From positions 62,001 through 126,000 of the forward strand of contig NZ_BMZT01000002.1 in assembly GCF_014652935.1 (NCBI RefSeq): a stretch of DNA of 64,000 nt, given 5' to 3'. The stretch is from Luteimonas padinae (lineage in GTDB: Bacteria; Pseudomonadota; Gammaproteobacteria; Xanthomonadales; Xanthomonadaceae). Under the pieces are notes generated by a model. The model saw only the letters and a program-made list of their open reading frames with translations, did no database searches and had not been told where the DNA came from. This document shows, piece after piece, positions 17,601-25,678 of the stretch. The stretch's first letter is position 1. The number at the start of each line of letters is the position of its first letter. A program made the position numbers and the translations under genes.

Positions 17601-17614
17601 TTGACCTGGGTCAT
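17601..17614. promoter_or_regulatory. FNR/DNR-type dyad TTGACCTGGGTCAT
   Basis: Nearly perfect TTGAC-N4-GTCAA-type dyad centred about 51 bp upstream of the DUF6522 start, the right distance for an activator site near -41.5 with a short leader. It also lies 60 bp upstream of sstT on the other strand. It matches the site at 8461-8474 in 12 of 14 positions. Confidence 0.5.
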
Positions 17615-17674
17615 GCGGGTGGCCGCCGCCGCGACGCCCTATCATGGCCGGCTGCAGCATTCCCGGATCCGCAC

Positions 17675-18952
17675 ATGCCACTCCCGTCCTTCCTGCGCCG
17701 GCCGAGCCTGGTCACCCAGATCGTCATCGGCCTGCTCGCCGGCGTCGTCCTCGCCCTGGTCTCGCCGCGGGCGGGCGCGGCGGTGGGCCTGCTCGGCACC
17801 ATATTCATTTCCGCGCTGAAGGCGGTGGCCCCGGTGCTGGTCCTGGTGCTGGTGGCCGCGTCCATCGCCAACCACCGGCAGGGCCAGGACACGCGCATGC
17901 GGCCGATCCTCGGCCTGTACCTCGTCGGCACGGTGATGGCGGCGCTGGTGGGCGTGGCGGCGAGCTTCCTGTTTCCGACCACGCTGGCCCTGGACGTGCC
18001 GGCCGACGCCGCGCTGAGCGCGCCGGGCGGCATCGGCGAGGTGCTCCGGACCCTGGTCCTGAAAGTGTTCGACAACCCCTTCAACGCGCTGGTCGACGCG
18101 AACTACATCGGGCTGCTGGCCTGGGGCATCGCCATGGGCCTGGCGCTGCGGCAGTCGGGCGATGGCACCCGCCGGGTCCTGTCCGACTTCTCGGAGGCGG
18201 TCACGCGCGTGGTGCGGCTGGTGATCCGGCTGGCACCGGTGGGCGTATTCGGGATCGTGGCCTCGATGCTCGCCGGGACCGGGCTGTCGGCGCTGCTCGA
18301 CTACGCGCACCTGCTGGCGGTGCTGCTGGGCGCGATGCTGTTCGTCGCGCTGGTGGGCAATGCGCTGCTCGTGTTCGCGGTGACCCGGCGCAATCCCTGG
18401 CCGCTGGTGCTGCGCTGCCTGCGCGAGAGCGGCATCACCGCCTTCTTCACCCGCTCCTCGGCGGCCAACATCCCGGTGAACATGGAGCTCTGCGCGAAGC
18501 TCGGCCTGCACCGGGAAACCTGTTCGGTGGCGGTGCCGCTGGGGGCCACGGTCAACATGGCGGGCGCGGCGATCACCATCTCGGTGCTGTCGCTGGCCGC
18601 GGTGCACACGCTGGGCATCCAGGTCGACCTGGCGACGGCGCTGCTGCTCAGCGTGGTCGCGGCGATCGGCGCCTGCGGCGCGTCGGGCGTGCCTGGAGGA
18701 TCGCTGCTGCTGATCCCGCTGGCCTGCGGCCTGTTCGGAATCAGCGATGAAGTCGCCATGCAGGTGGTGGCGATCGGCTTCATCGTCGGCGTGGTGCAGG
18801 ACTCGGCGGAGACCGCACTCAACTCGTCCACGGACGTCGTCTTCATCGCCGCGGCCTGCGGCGTGACCTCGGGGCGGGACGTGGAAGGGCGGGACGCAGC
18901 AGCCGGATCCGTCCTGCCGGAGCGTGCGGGCGACGGCAGGACGGAGGCCTGA
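17675..18952 (+). CDS. sstT: Serine/threonine:Na+ symporter SstT
   Basis: This 425-residue member of the dicarboxylate/amino acid:cation symporter family has about eight membrane helices and two re-entrant hairpins. The conserved blocks match E. coli SstT closely: [52 protein letters not shown] and [15 protein letters not shown]. It takes up serine and threonine with sodium. The first few residues ([16 protein letters not shown]) are normal for the family, supporting the ATG at 17675. The C-terminal 25 residues after GVTSGRDV are variable. Confidence 0.93.
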   Translation: MPLPSFLRRPSLVTQIVIGLLAGVVLALVSPRAGAAVGLLGTIFISALKAVAPVLVLVLVAASIANHRQGQDTRMRPILGLYLVGTVMAALVGVAASFLFPTTLALDVPADAALSAPGGIGEVLRTLVLKVFDNPFNALVDANYIGLLAWGIAMGLALRQSGDGTRRVLSDFSEAVTRVVRLVIRLAPVGVFGIVASMLAGTGLSALLDYAHLLAVLLGAMLFVALVGNALLVFAVTRRNPWPLVLRCLRESGITAFFTRSSAANIPVNMELCAKLGLHRETCSVAVPLGATVNMAGAAITISVLSLAAVHTLGIQVDLATALLLSVVAAIGACGASGVPGGSLLLIPLACGLFGISDEVAMQVVAIGFIVGVVQDSAETALNSSTDVVFIAAACGVTSGRDVEGRDAAAGSVLPERAGDGRTEA

Positions 18953-18991
18953 GCCGGAGCGGCGCGCCGGCAGGCGGGCCGCGGCGGGCGG

Positions 18992-19279
18992 TCAGCCCTT
19001 GGTGCCGGCCTTGGCGGCCTTGGGCTCGACCTTGGTGGCCTTGCGCGTGGTGCTGCGGGCGGAATATGGGCGCAGCGGCGTGTTGCCGAGGACTTCGATG
19101 CGACCGCCGGCCTTCTTGAACGCGGCGACATCGGCCGCGATGCGCTGGCTGGTCAGGTGGGCGGCGCTGGTGGTGGCCGCGCTGCCGCTGCGGCGCAGCG
19201 GGGCGGATGCGCGCGGGCGCGCGGCGGCCGGGGCGGCGGCGGTGCTGGTGGTGGTCTTCTTGGTACTGCTGCGGGACAT
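18992..19279 (-). CDS. Small basic Ala/Thr/Lys-rich protein
   Basis: This 95-residue protein starts MSRSSTKKTTTSTAAAPAAA. Its N- and C-terminal parts are lysine/alanine rich and histone-H1-like; the middle (SQRIAADVAAFKKAGGRIEVLGNTPLR) could form a short folded unit. AGGAG 5 nt upstream supports the ATG at 19279. The composition suggests nucleic-acid binding, but this is inference only, and I do not recognise a named family. It is convergent with sstT, 39 bp away. Confidence 0.72.
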   Translation of the reverse strand: MSRSSTKKTTTSTAAAPAAARPRASAPLRRSGSAATTSAAHLTSQRIAADVAAFKKAGGRIEVLGNTPLRPYSARSTTRKATKVEPKAAKAGTKG

Positions 19280-19356
19280 CTCGACTCCTGTCGTGGGTGC
19301 CTGCGACGCGCGCGACGGCGGCGGGCAGGCCTGCGGAGGGCGGCCATGGGCAGTGT

Positions 19357-19371
19357 GGGGACCTGGTCCCC
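19357..19371. repeat. 15-bp palindrome GGGGACCTGGTCCCC
   Basis: A near-perfect palindrome (7-bp arms around one T) about 78 bp upstream of the small basic protein gene and downstream of the EAL gene. With a one-base centre it is more likely a protein binding site or chance palindrome than a terminator. Confidence 0.3.
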
Positions 19372-19454
19372 GGGAGTGCGGCGCGAAGCGCCATGGGAAT
19401 GGACTGCCGGACCAGGACGCGGCTGGCAGCCGTGGGGGCATGCGCGTCCTGCGG

Positions 19455-21233
19455 CTATTGTACCAATCGCGCATTAACAAAATGTTCGCCAGGTATTGAC
19501 GGCGGCTTCATGCCATGGCAGGCGCGCAGCAGGGCGATGAATTCGCCGGGCGGCATCGGCCGGACGATCCCGAAACCCTGCGCCGCGTCGCACCCGGCCG
19601 CCAGCAGCCACGCGCGCGTGGCGTCGTCCTCCACGCCCTCGGCGGCGACGCGCGCGCCCAGTTCGTGCCCCAGGTCGATGGTGGCGCGCACGATCGCCTG
19701 GTCCGACCGTGATGCCAGCAGCGGCTGCACGAAGGACCGGTCGATCTTGAGCTCGTCCGGGGCCAGGCGCCGCAGGTTCACCAGCGACGAGTGCCCGGCA
19801 CCGAAGTCGTCGACCGAGATCCGGATCCCGCACGCGCGCAGCCGCGGCAGCGCGCTGGCGACGAGTCCGGGCTCGCGCATCACCTCGGTCTCGGTGATTT
19901 CCAGCATCAGCCCGACCCTGCTGCCGGCGCTGGCCTCGATGATGGCGTCGACCAGCCGCGGGTCGGCGAGGTCGTTGGCCGAGACGTTGATCGAGATGTG
20001 CAGGGGATGCCCGGTGTCGGGCCAGTCACGGGAGTGCGCGAGGCCATGGCGCACCAGGTAGAGGGTCATCTCGCCGATGGTTCCGGACTGTTCGGCCGCG
20101 GGAACGAACATGTCGGGCTCCAGCGGGCCCAGCTGCGGGTGGTCCCAGCGGGCCAGGAGTTCGGCCCCGATCCAGCGGCCGCTGCGCAGGTTGATCCTGG
20201 GTTGCAGGGCGAAGCCGAGGCTGCCATCGGCGATGGCGTCGCGCAGTCCGGCGACCAGCGCGGCGTTGGCAGGGAGGCGGGTGCCGGGGGCGATTCCGCC
20301 GGGACTCCGCCGCACCCGGTGTCGCTGCCATGCCAGCAGCGCGAGGGTCGCGAGCAGCAGCGCCGCCGCGGTCATGGCGGCCAGGCGCCAATCCGGCCGG
20401 GAGTCGCCATCGGCTGCGGGGGCGCCGGCGCCCTGCATGACCGGACTGCCGATCCACTGCACGTAGAGGTCGTTCTGCACGCCGGCACGCCCCAGCCGCT
20501 CGAGCGCGCCGTTGATCCGCGGCACCAGGTCCGGGCGCCCGCGCCGGACGGCGTACACGTATTTGCGCTCCAGCAGCGGCGGACTCAGCGCGACCAGGTC
20601 GTGCAGGTCCGAACGCCGGATCGCGTCGTAGCCGATGCCGGTCGGGACCAGCGCGTAATCGGCACCGCCGCGGGCGACGAGCTGCAGGGTGTCGGCCTCG
20701 TTGTCGAGCCCGATGATGGTGATGCCCGGCCGGTCGAGGCCGCGCAGCGCTTCCCAGGCCAGGCCGGCGCCCTGGACCGCGACGCGGCCGCCACCGAGCG
20801 CCTCCAGCGAGTGGACCGTCGGGGTCTCGTAGTGGCCGAACAGCGCGTGGTGGCGCAGCAGGAGCGGCTCGGTGAACAGGAAGCGGCGCTCGCGCTCGGC
20901 GGACCAGAACATCGGCACGGCGTCGAGTTCGCCGCGCTCGAGGCGTTCCAGCGTCGTCGCCCAGTCGCCGAGTTCCACCACCAGTTCCAGGCCGAGGTCG
21001 GCGGCGACGGCCTGCGCCAGGTCGACGTCGAAGCCGTCCGCTTCACCCCGGGTGTTGCGGAAGTGGTACGGCGGATACGCGGCATCGCCGCCTAGGCGCA
21101 GCGTTCCGGTGGCCGGCGAGGCCCCGTCCGCCGCAGGCGCCAGCGCGGGGTGCACTCCGAGCGCGAGGACCAGCAGCACCGGCCACCACCAGCGTGGTCG
21201 CCATCGTTCCCGGCCCTTGCCATCGGCTTGCAT
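19455..21233 (-). CDS. c-di-GMP phosphodiesterase (EAL) with periplasmic solute-binding sensor
   Basis: This 592-residue protein has a signal/anchor helix near the N-terminus, a family-3 solute-binding domain (about 45-265; GTLRLGGDAAYPPYHF), a second membrane helix (about 282-300) and a cytoplasmic EAL domain (about 330-575). EAL residues needed for catalysis are present: ELL in IGAELLARW, N in INVSAND, E in ITETEV, DD in VDDFGAGHSS, K in LKIDRSF, E in AEGVED and Q in AAQGF. It should degrade cyclic di-GMP in response to a periplasmic amino-acid-like ligand. No GGDEF domain is present. The start at 21233 is preferred because it leaves a compact signal anchor; an in-frame ATG lies at 21278. 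Confidence 0.9.
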   Translation of the reverse strand: MQADGKGRERWRPRWWWPVLLVLALGVHPALAPAADGASPATGTLRLGGDAAYPPYHFRNTRGEADGFDVDLAQAVAADLGLELVVELGDWATTLERLERGELDAVPMFWSAERERRFLFTEPLLLRHHALFGHYETPTVHSLEALGGGRVAVQGAGLAWEALRGLDRPGITIIGLDNEADTLQLVARGGADYALVPTGIGYDAIRRSDLHDLVALSPPLLERKYVYAVRRGRPDLVPRINGALERLGRAGVQNDLYVQWIGSPVMQGAGAPAADGDSRPDWRLAAMTAAALLLATLALLAWQRHRVRRSPGGIAPGTRLPANAALVAGLRDAIADGSLGFALQPRINLRSGRWIGAELLARWDHPQLGPLEPDMFVPAAEQSGTIGEMTLYLVRHGLAHSRDWPDTGHPLHISINVSANDLADPRLVDAIIEASAGSRVGLMLEITETEVMREPGLVASALPRLRACGIRISVDDFGAGHSSLVNLRRLAPDELKIDRSFVQPLLASRSDQAIVRATIDLGHELGARVAAEGVEDDATRAWLLAAGCDAAQGFGIVRPMPPGEFIALLRACHGMKPPSIPGEHFVNARLVQ

Positions 21234-21379
21234 GGTCACAACACCGTCCCCAGGCCGCGCCAGACCGAGTATTAACACGGTTCAGGTGGCTTTGGGCGCC
21301 CGGCCGGTCCGGTCATGGCCGCCTGCGGGCCCTTCCGCGCGTGACGCGCGCCGGGCTGCCGGGCGTGCCTTGCGGGGGT

Positions 21380-21949
21380 TCAGTCGCCGGGGGCGGAGCG
21401 CTCCGCAGCCGCGCCCGGGATGCTGTCGAGCATCCGCTTCACGTGCTGCGCCGGATTCATGTCGGAGTGCACGGCCAGCACGCGGCCGTCCTGGCCGATG
21501 AGGTACGAGGTGCGGCTGGACATCTCCGGCTTGCGCTCCAGCACCGCGGCATAGCCGGCGGCGATCTTCGCGCCGGGATCGGCGGCCACCGGGAACTTGC
21601 CGGCGCAGGTGGCCTTGTCGGCGGAGAATGCGCGCAGCTGTTCCGTGTTGCCGGCGGTCACGCCGATCACCGACACGCCGCGGGCCCTGAAGTCGTCGAC
21701 CGCCAGCGAGAACAGCGAGGCCTCGATGTTGCAGCCGGGCGTGTTCGCGGCCGGGAAGAAGTAGAGCACCACGGGGCCGTCGCGCAGCGCCTTCGACAGC
21801 GAATAGTCGAACGGTTCGCCCGCGAGCCACGCCGGCGCGGTGAAGTCCGGCGCGGGATCACCCGGCTGCAGCGTCGCACGGGCCTGGAACGAGCAGGCGG
21901 AGGCGAGCGCGAGGGCGGCGAGGACAAGGCTGCGCGTGATGGTGTTCAT
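21380..21949 (-). CDS. Peroxiredoxin, BCP/AhpC-TSA type, exported
   Basis: This 189-residue peroxiredoxin has the peroxidatic motif as PAANTPGCNIEA (normally P-x3-T-x2-C) and a second cysteine 45 or so residues on (KATCAGKFP), close to the BCP arrangement. The N-terminus has a lipoprotein-type signal ending L-A-S-A-C (Cys19), so it is predicted to be an envelope lipoprotein rather than a cytoplasmic Bcp. It reduces hydroperoxides with thioredoxin-like donors. The last residues (AAAERSAPGD) are unconserved. Confidence 0.87.
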   Translation of the reverse strand: MNTITRSLVLAALALASACSFQARATLQPGDPAPDFTAPAWLAGEPFDYSLSKALRDGPVVLYFFPAANTPGCNIEASLFSLAVDDFRARGVSVIGVTAGNTEQLRAFSADKATCAGKFPVAADPGAKIAAGYAAVLERKPEMSSRTSYLIGQDGRVLAVHSDMNPAQHVKRMLDSIPGAAAERSAPGD

Positions 21950-22022
21950 GGCGGGACTCCTGGTGTCGGCTGATTCTAGCGGCCCGGGGCCGGCCGGCCG
22001 CAGCAGCGTGCGGGGGCTGCCG

Positions 22023-22059
22023 CGAGGCGGCGAGGGGCGGCGAGGGGCGGCGAGGGGCG
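22023..22059. repeat. 10-bp tandem repeat (CGAGGGGCGG) near the MscS gene end
   Basis: Almost four direct copies of CGAGGGGCGG, the first shortened, just downstream of the mechanosensitive channel stop codon (22074) in the short gap between that gene and the peroxiredoxin gene. Such GC-rich arrays slip easily in replication. Confidence 0.75.
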
Positions 22060-22073
22060 CGATGCCGGCGGCG

Positions 22074-22685
22074 TCAGACGTCCAGGCCCGATTCGCGGCG
22101 CCGGCCCGCCTTCAGTGCGCGCCTGCGGTCCTCCGCGCTGCCCCAGCGGCGCACGCTGCGCTGGAAGAACAGGCTGTTGGGCACGCGCAGCACGCTGCCA
22201 CGGGCATCGCCGGCGTCGTCGACTTCCTGCAGCGTGGTGTAGACGAGGTTGATGTCGGTGACGCGGCCACCCAGCCCGGGCTTGTCGCCGCTCTCCAGGA
22301 TCTCGACGTGGTCGTACAGCCGGAACGGGCGCGTGGCCAGGATCAGCATCGTGCAGAAGATGTTCGACAGCACGCTCCACGCGGCGAAGAAGGCCACCGC
22401 GGCCACCGCCGCGAAGCCGGTGAACGCCGTCCACAGCACCGTGCCCGAGACCCCGAGCCGCTGCAGCACCAGCAGAAGCGCCGCCGCCGAGATCAGGAAC
22501 GTCACCACCCGCCGCGAGCCGATCACCAGCTCCGGCGGCGCGTCGTAGCGGGCCCAGACGCGGTCGCCGACGCGGCGCACCACCAGGCGCAGCAGCCACG
22601 CCGCCAGCAGGATCAGCGCGACCTGGCCCAGGGGGATGATCACCCCCAGCCATTCCTGCATCCAGACGGGCAGATATCCGCGCAT
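22074..22685 (-). CDS. Small MscS-family mechanosensitive channel
   Basis: This 203-residue protein has three hydrophobic segments and the MscS pore/beta region: FFAAWSVLSNIFCTMLILATRPFRLYDHVEI is split here as AAWSVLSNIFC and TRPFRLYDHVEI, then RVTDINLVYTTL and VPNSLFFQ. It ends soon after the beta domain, without the long C-terminal cage of E. coli MscS. The ATG at 22685 has GGGGAG 5 nt upstream; a GTG one codon earlier is possible. It probably gates in response to osmotic down-shock. Confidence 0.85.
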   Translation of the reverse strand: MRGYLPVWMQEWLGVIIPLGQVALILLAAWLLRLVVRRVGDRVWARYDAPPELVIGSRRVVTFLISAAALLLVLQRLGVSGTVLWTAFTGFAAVAAVAFFAAWSVLSNIFCTMLILATRPFRLYDHVEILESGDKPGLGGRVTDINLVYTTLQEVDDAGDARGSVLRVPNSLFFQRSVRRWGSAEDRRRALKAGRRRESGLDV

Positions 22686-22763
22686 CACGGCTCCCCGACG
22701 GCACCGCGCCGTCGCGGCCGCGATTGTCCCAGATCGATCCGGCGCACGGAATGCGGCGACGCG

Positions 22764-23813
22764 CTACATCACCGCCAGCGTGCGGTTGTCGAACTGCCCG
22801 GGGTGCTGGCGGCGGATCTCGAGCTTGCGTTCGATCGCCGCCAGGATCTCCGCGGCGAAGTTGACGCCGGCCATGGTGCTGCACGAGCCGAGGTTGCCGG
22901 GCGAGAATACGTTCACCTCGAGGACGGTGTCACCGATGATGTCGACGCCGACCAGGAACATGCCGTCGCGCAGCAGCTTGGGCCGGATCATCTCGGCCAC
23001 GCGCAGCTCGCGTTCGGTGATGCGCACCGCGCGCGCCTTGCCGCCGGCGTGGATGTTGCTGCGGATGTCGCCCTTGGCGCCGACGCGGCGCATCGCCGCG
23101 TACTTCGTCCCGACCCTGAGCGGCTCGCCGTTCATGAGGAAGAAGCGGATGTCGCCCTTCTCCGCGCCCGGCACCCAGGCCTGGGCGATGATGTAGCCGT
23201 CGCGCCCGATGGCCTCGACCATCTGGTTGAGGTTCTTGCCGCTCTTGCCGTCCAGCAGGAACACGCCCTGGCCGCCCGAGCCCTGCAGCGGCTTCAGCAC
23301 CACCTTGCCGCCGTGCGCCTTGGCGAAGGCGCGGATGTCGGCGGTGGAGCGGCTGATCAGGGTTTCGGCGCGGACCTCGCGCGGGAAGGACTGGAAGTAC
23401 AGCTTGTTGATCGCCTCCGACAGCGAGGCCGGGTCGTTCAGCACCAGGCAGCCGCGGGCCGCGGCCAGGCGCCCGAACTGGATGCCCGCGAACTCGGCCC
23501 AGGGGCGCTCGCCGGCGTCGTTGGAGGGATCGTTGCGCAGCATCAGCACGTCGATCGAGGCGATCTCGATCAGCTCGCGCGGGCCCGCGGCCTGCAGGTC
23601 CTTGAAGAACCTCGGCCGCCCCCGCTTGCTGCCCTTGGTCGCGGGCAGCATGCGGGCGTGGACGCGCAGGTCGTCGTCGGTGCCGAGGACGAAGTCGCCG
23701 GGGGTGATGTAGGCGACGTCGTGCCCGCGGCGCGAGGCCTCGTGGGCGAGGATGGTGGTGGTATAGCCCTCGTATTCGAGCTCGATGTCGTTGACGAAGA
23801 AGGCGATCAGCAT
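22764..23813 (-). CDS. ATP-grasp ligase, glutathione synthetase-like
   Basis: This 349-residue protein has the GshB-type ATP-grasp fold: an N-terminal pre-ATP-grasp domain (residues 1-120), the glycine-rich loop LKPLQGSGGQGVF, and Mg/ATP residues in VGVDIIGDTVLEVNVFSPG (split across two strands). It should join a carboxylate to an amine with ATP. It overlaps the DUF1704 gene by 7 nt and is the third gene of a three-gene operon, unlike the housekeeping gshB, so it probably acts on another substrate. The start at 23813 is the only ATG that fits the family N-terminus MLIAFFVND. Confidence 0.9.
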   Translation of the reverse strand: MLIAFFVNDIELEYEGYTTTILAHEASRRGHDVAYITPGDFVLGTDDDLRVHARMLPATKGSKRGRPRFFKDLQAAGPRELIEIASIDVLMLRNDPSNDAGERPWAEFAGIQFGRLAAARGCLVLNDPASLSEAINKLYFQSFPREVRAETLISRSTADIRAFAKAHGGKVVLKPLQGSGGQGVFLLDGKSGKNLNQMVEAIGRDGYIIAQAWVPGAEKGDIRFFLMNGEPLRVGTKYAAMRRVGAKGDIRSNIHAGGKARAVRITERELRVAEMIRPKLLRDGMFLVGVDIIGDTVLEVNVFSPGNLGSCSTMAGVNFAAEILAAIERKLEIRRQHPGQFDNRTLAVM

Positions 23814-25678
23814 GGCGCGGGATCCTGCAGGTGGTCGAGGAAGGCACCCCCGGCGCGGATGCGCGCAATGCGCGCGCGGGCCTCGGGGCGGGTGAGGAAC
23901 TCGGGGGTCGCGGCCGGCGCGCGCAGGATGCCGCGGGCCTGGAGCTCCTCGACCATCGGCACGTGGGCCTCGGCGATCTTGCCCAGCCAGAACGGATCCA
24001 GCTCGCGGCCGGCGGCGACGAAGGCGAACACCTGGCGCAGCCCGCGCAGGTAGATCGCGTCCTTGGCCAGGCCGCCGGAGCGGAACACGCGGGCGATGAT
24101 GGTGAAGGCGGTACGCGCCGCGAAGCCGTGTTCGCCGACCAGCAGCCGCTGGCAGTCGCCGAACGCGGCGCCGGCCAGCATCGCGTCCACCACCAGCACG
24201 CGTGCGGCCAGGAGCCGCAGCCGCGCCGGCGTGAGCCCGCCGACCAGGTACTCGGCGAACACGCCCAGGCCTTCCTGCACGCCTTCGTAGCCGGCCAGCC
24301 CGGCGCCGAAGATGCCCAGTCCCTGCTGGCCGCCGTTGATGCAGGTGAGCACGTGCACGCCGACCTCGTGCTGCAGCAGCGCGTCCAGGCGCGCGCGGCG
24401 CATCCGGGTGGCGGTGGACACCAGCACGCTGTTGCCGCTGACCATGAGCCCCGGCGCGAGGTCCTCGCGCAGGCAGACGTCGGCCTTGAACACCGGCACC
24501 TTGTGGCGATAGCGCGCGATCATCCGCTGGGCCGCGTCGCCGACCTCGTGCGCCCCGACCATCTCCGGATCGCCCGCCGGCGGCTCGGCGACGCGGGCGA
24601 GGATGCCGTGCGCGTCGGCCAGCAGGGCGGGTTCGACCGCGCCGTACAGCATCACCGAACCGTGCCGGAACGCGGGCGTGTTGCGGCACTGGAGCAGGGT
24701 CAGCTGCAGGTCGAGTTCCTGCCGCTTCTGCTGGAACAGCGTCTCCAGCACCGGATCCTCCACCGCGCGCAGGTCGATCGCGTGCAGCGCGCGCTTGGCC
24801 AGCGCGGGGTCGACGGTCAGCGGGCGGTAGCGGAAGCGGGGGTCGGGCGCGGCCTGTCCGCGGCAGCGCTCGAACTGCTCCACGGTGTCGATCGGCGAGA
24901 CGCCGAGCAGGAAGTCGAAGGAGCGGCTGATGCGGGCCAGTTCGCGGTCGGCGACCACGGCCGCCTCGATGTAGCGGCTGCGTCCGAGCGAGCGGTGCTG
25001 CGGCGCCGGGCGGCCGCTGCCGGCGGCGACGAAGGCGGCAGCGGCGCGCAGAAGCGCATCGAACACCCGGGTTTCCAGCTCGTGGAAGACCTGCGGATAG
25101 ATCCCGCCGTGGCCCCCGGGCACCAGGTGGATGCGCGGCAGCCCCAGCGTCAGTCGGGAGAGGCGCGCGGCGTCGTCCGGCAGCCCGGCGGGAAGGGCAC
25201 GGGCATCGGCATCGTCGAGGCGCTCGATCCGGGGCTCGCGCAGGTCGATGCACAGGCCTGCCAGCGCCGCCGCGAGCTCGCCCGCGGCCGCCTGCGCCGC
25301 CGGGTCGCGGCTGCAGCCGATGGTGAAGCGGAACGGCTCCAGGCGCGCGCTGTCCTCCTCGAGGCTGTCGTCGCCGGCGAGGTCGTGGAGGCCGACGACG
25401 AGCAGGCGGGGACAGTCCTCGAGCTGCCGCGCCACCACGCTGCGCACGCAGTCGGCCACGCCGGCATCCCCGTCGCCGGCGGACCAGAGGATGCTGGCCG
25501 GACTGATCGCGGCCACGCGCCGGGCCAGGCTGTGCGCGGTGTCATCGCTGCGGTGCGCGACCAGGAAGGGCAGGGGGCGGTCGACGTAGACGCGACCGCC
25601 GTCCGGCAGGACGTGATGCTGCGGGCCGTCATCGGACCGGTCCGGCGCCGCGGACCACGCGGGCGTCCGGTCAGCCAT
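23807..25678 (-). CDS. DUF1704 'QEGLA' metallopeptidase-like protein (MATCAP relative)
   Basis: This 623-residue protein has an N-terminal region of about 220 residues and a C-terminal DUF1704 domain. The predicted zinc site is HEVGVH (His437, Glu438, His442), with the downstream EGVQEGLGVFAEY (about 465-477), the QEGLA signature with G in the last position. The bacterial family is named for a supposed effect on flavohemoglobin expression; eukaryotic members (MATCAP) are tyrosine carboxypeptidases that trim tubulin tails. A carboxypeptidase acting on a short peptide or tail is therefore a reasonable inference. It overlaps both neighbours (8 and 7 nt), indicating tight co-translation with an ATP-grasp ligase and an amidohydrolase. 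Confidence 0.87.
   Translation of the reverse strand: MADRTPAWSAAPDRSDDGPQHHVLPDGGRVYVDRPLPFLVAHRSDDTAHSLARRVAAISPASILWSAGDGDAGVADCVRSVVARQLEDCPRLLVVGLHDLAGDDSLEEDSARLEPFRFTIGCSRDPAAQAAAGELAAALAGLCIDLREPRIERLDDADARALPAGLPDDAARLSRLTLGLPRIHLVPGGHGGIYPQVFHELETRVFDALLRAAAAFVAAGSGRPAPQHRSLGRSRYIEAAVVADRELARISRSFDFLLGVSPIDTVEQFERCRGQAAPDPRFRYRPLTVDPALAKRALHAIDLRAVEDPVLETLFQQKRQELDLQLTLLQCRNTPAFRHGSVMLYGAVEPALLADAHGILARVAEPPAGDPEMVGAHEVGDAAQRMIARYRHKVPVFKADVCLREDLAPGLMVSGNSVLVSTATRMRRARLDALLQHEVGVHVLTCINGGQQGLGIFGAGLAGYEGVQEGLGVFAEYLVGGLTPARLRLLAARVLVVDAMLAGAAFGDCQRLLVGEHGFAARTAFTIIARVFRSGGLAKDAIYLRGLRQVFAFVAAGRELDPFWLGKIAEAHVPMVEELQARGILRAPAATPEFLTRPEARARIARIRAGGAFLDHLQDPAPC

Noticed and set aside
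22764-23813. Housekeeping glutathione synthase gshB
   Set aside because: The gene is embedded in an operon with DUF1704 and an amidohydrolase rather than in a standard gsh context, so I kept it as a GshB-like ATP-grasp ligase without the symbol.
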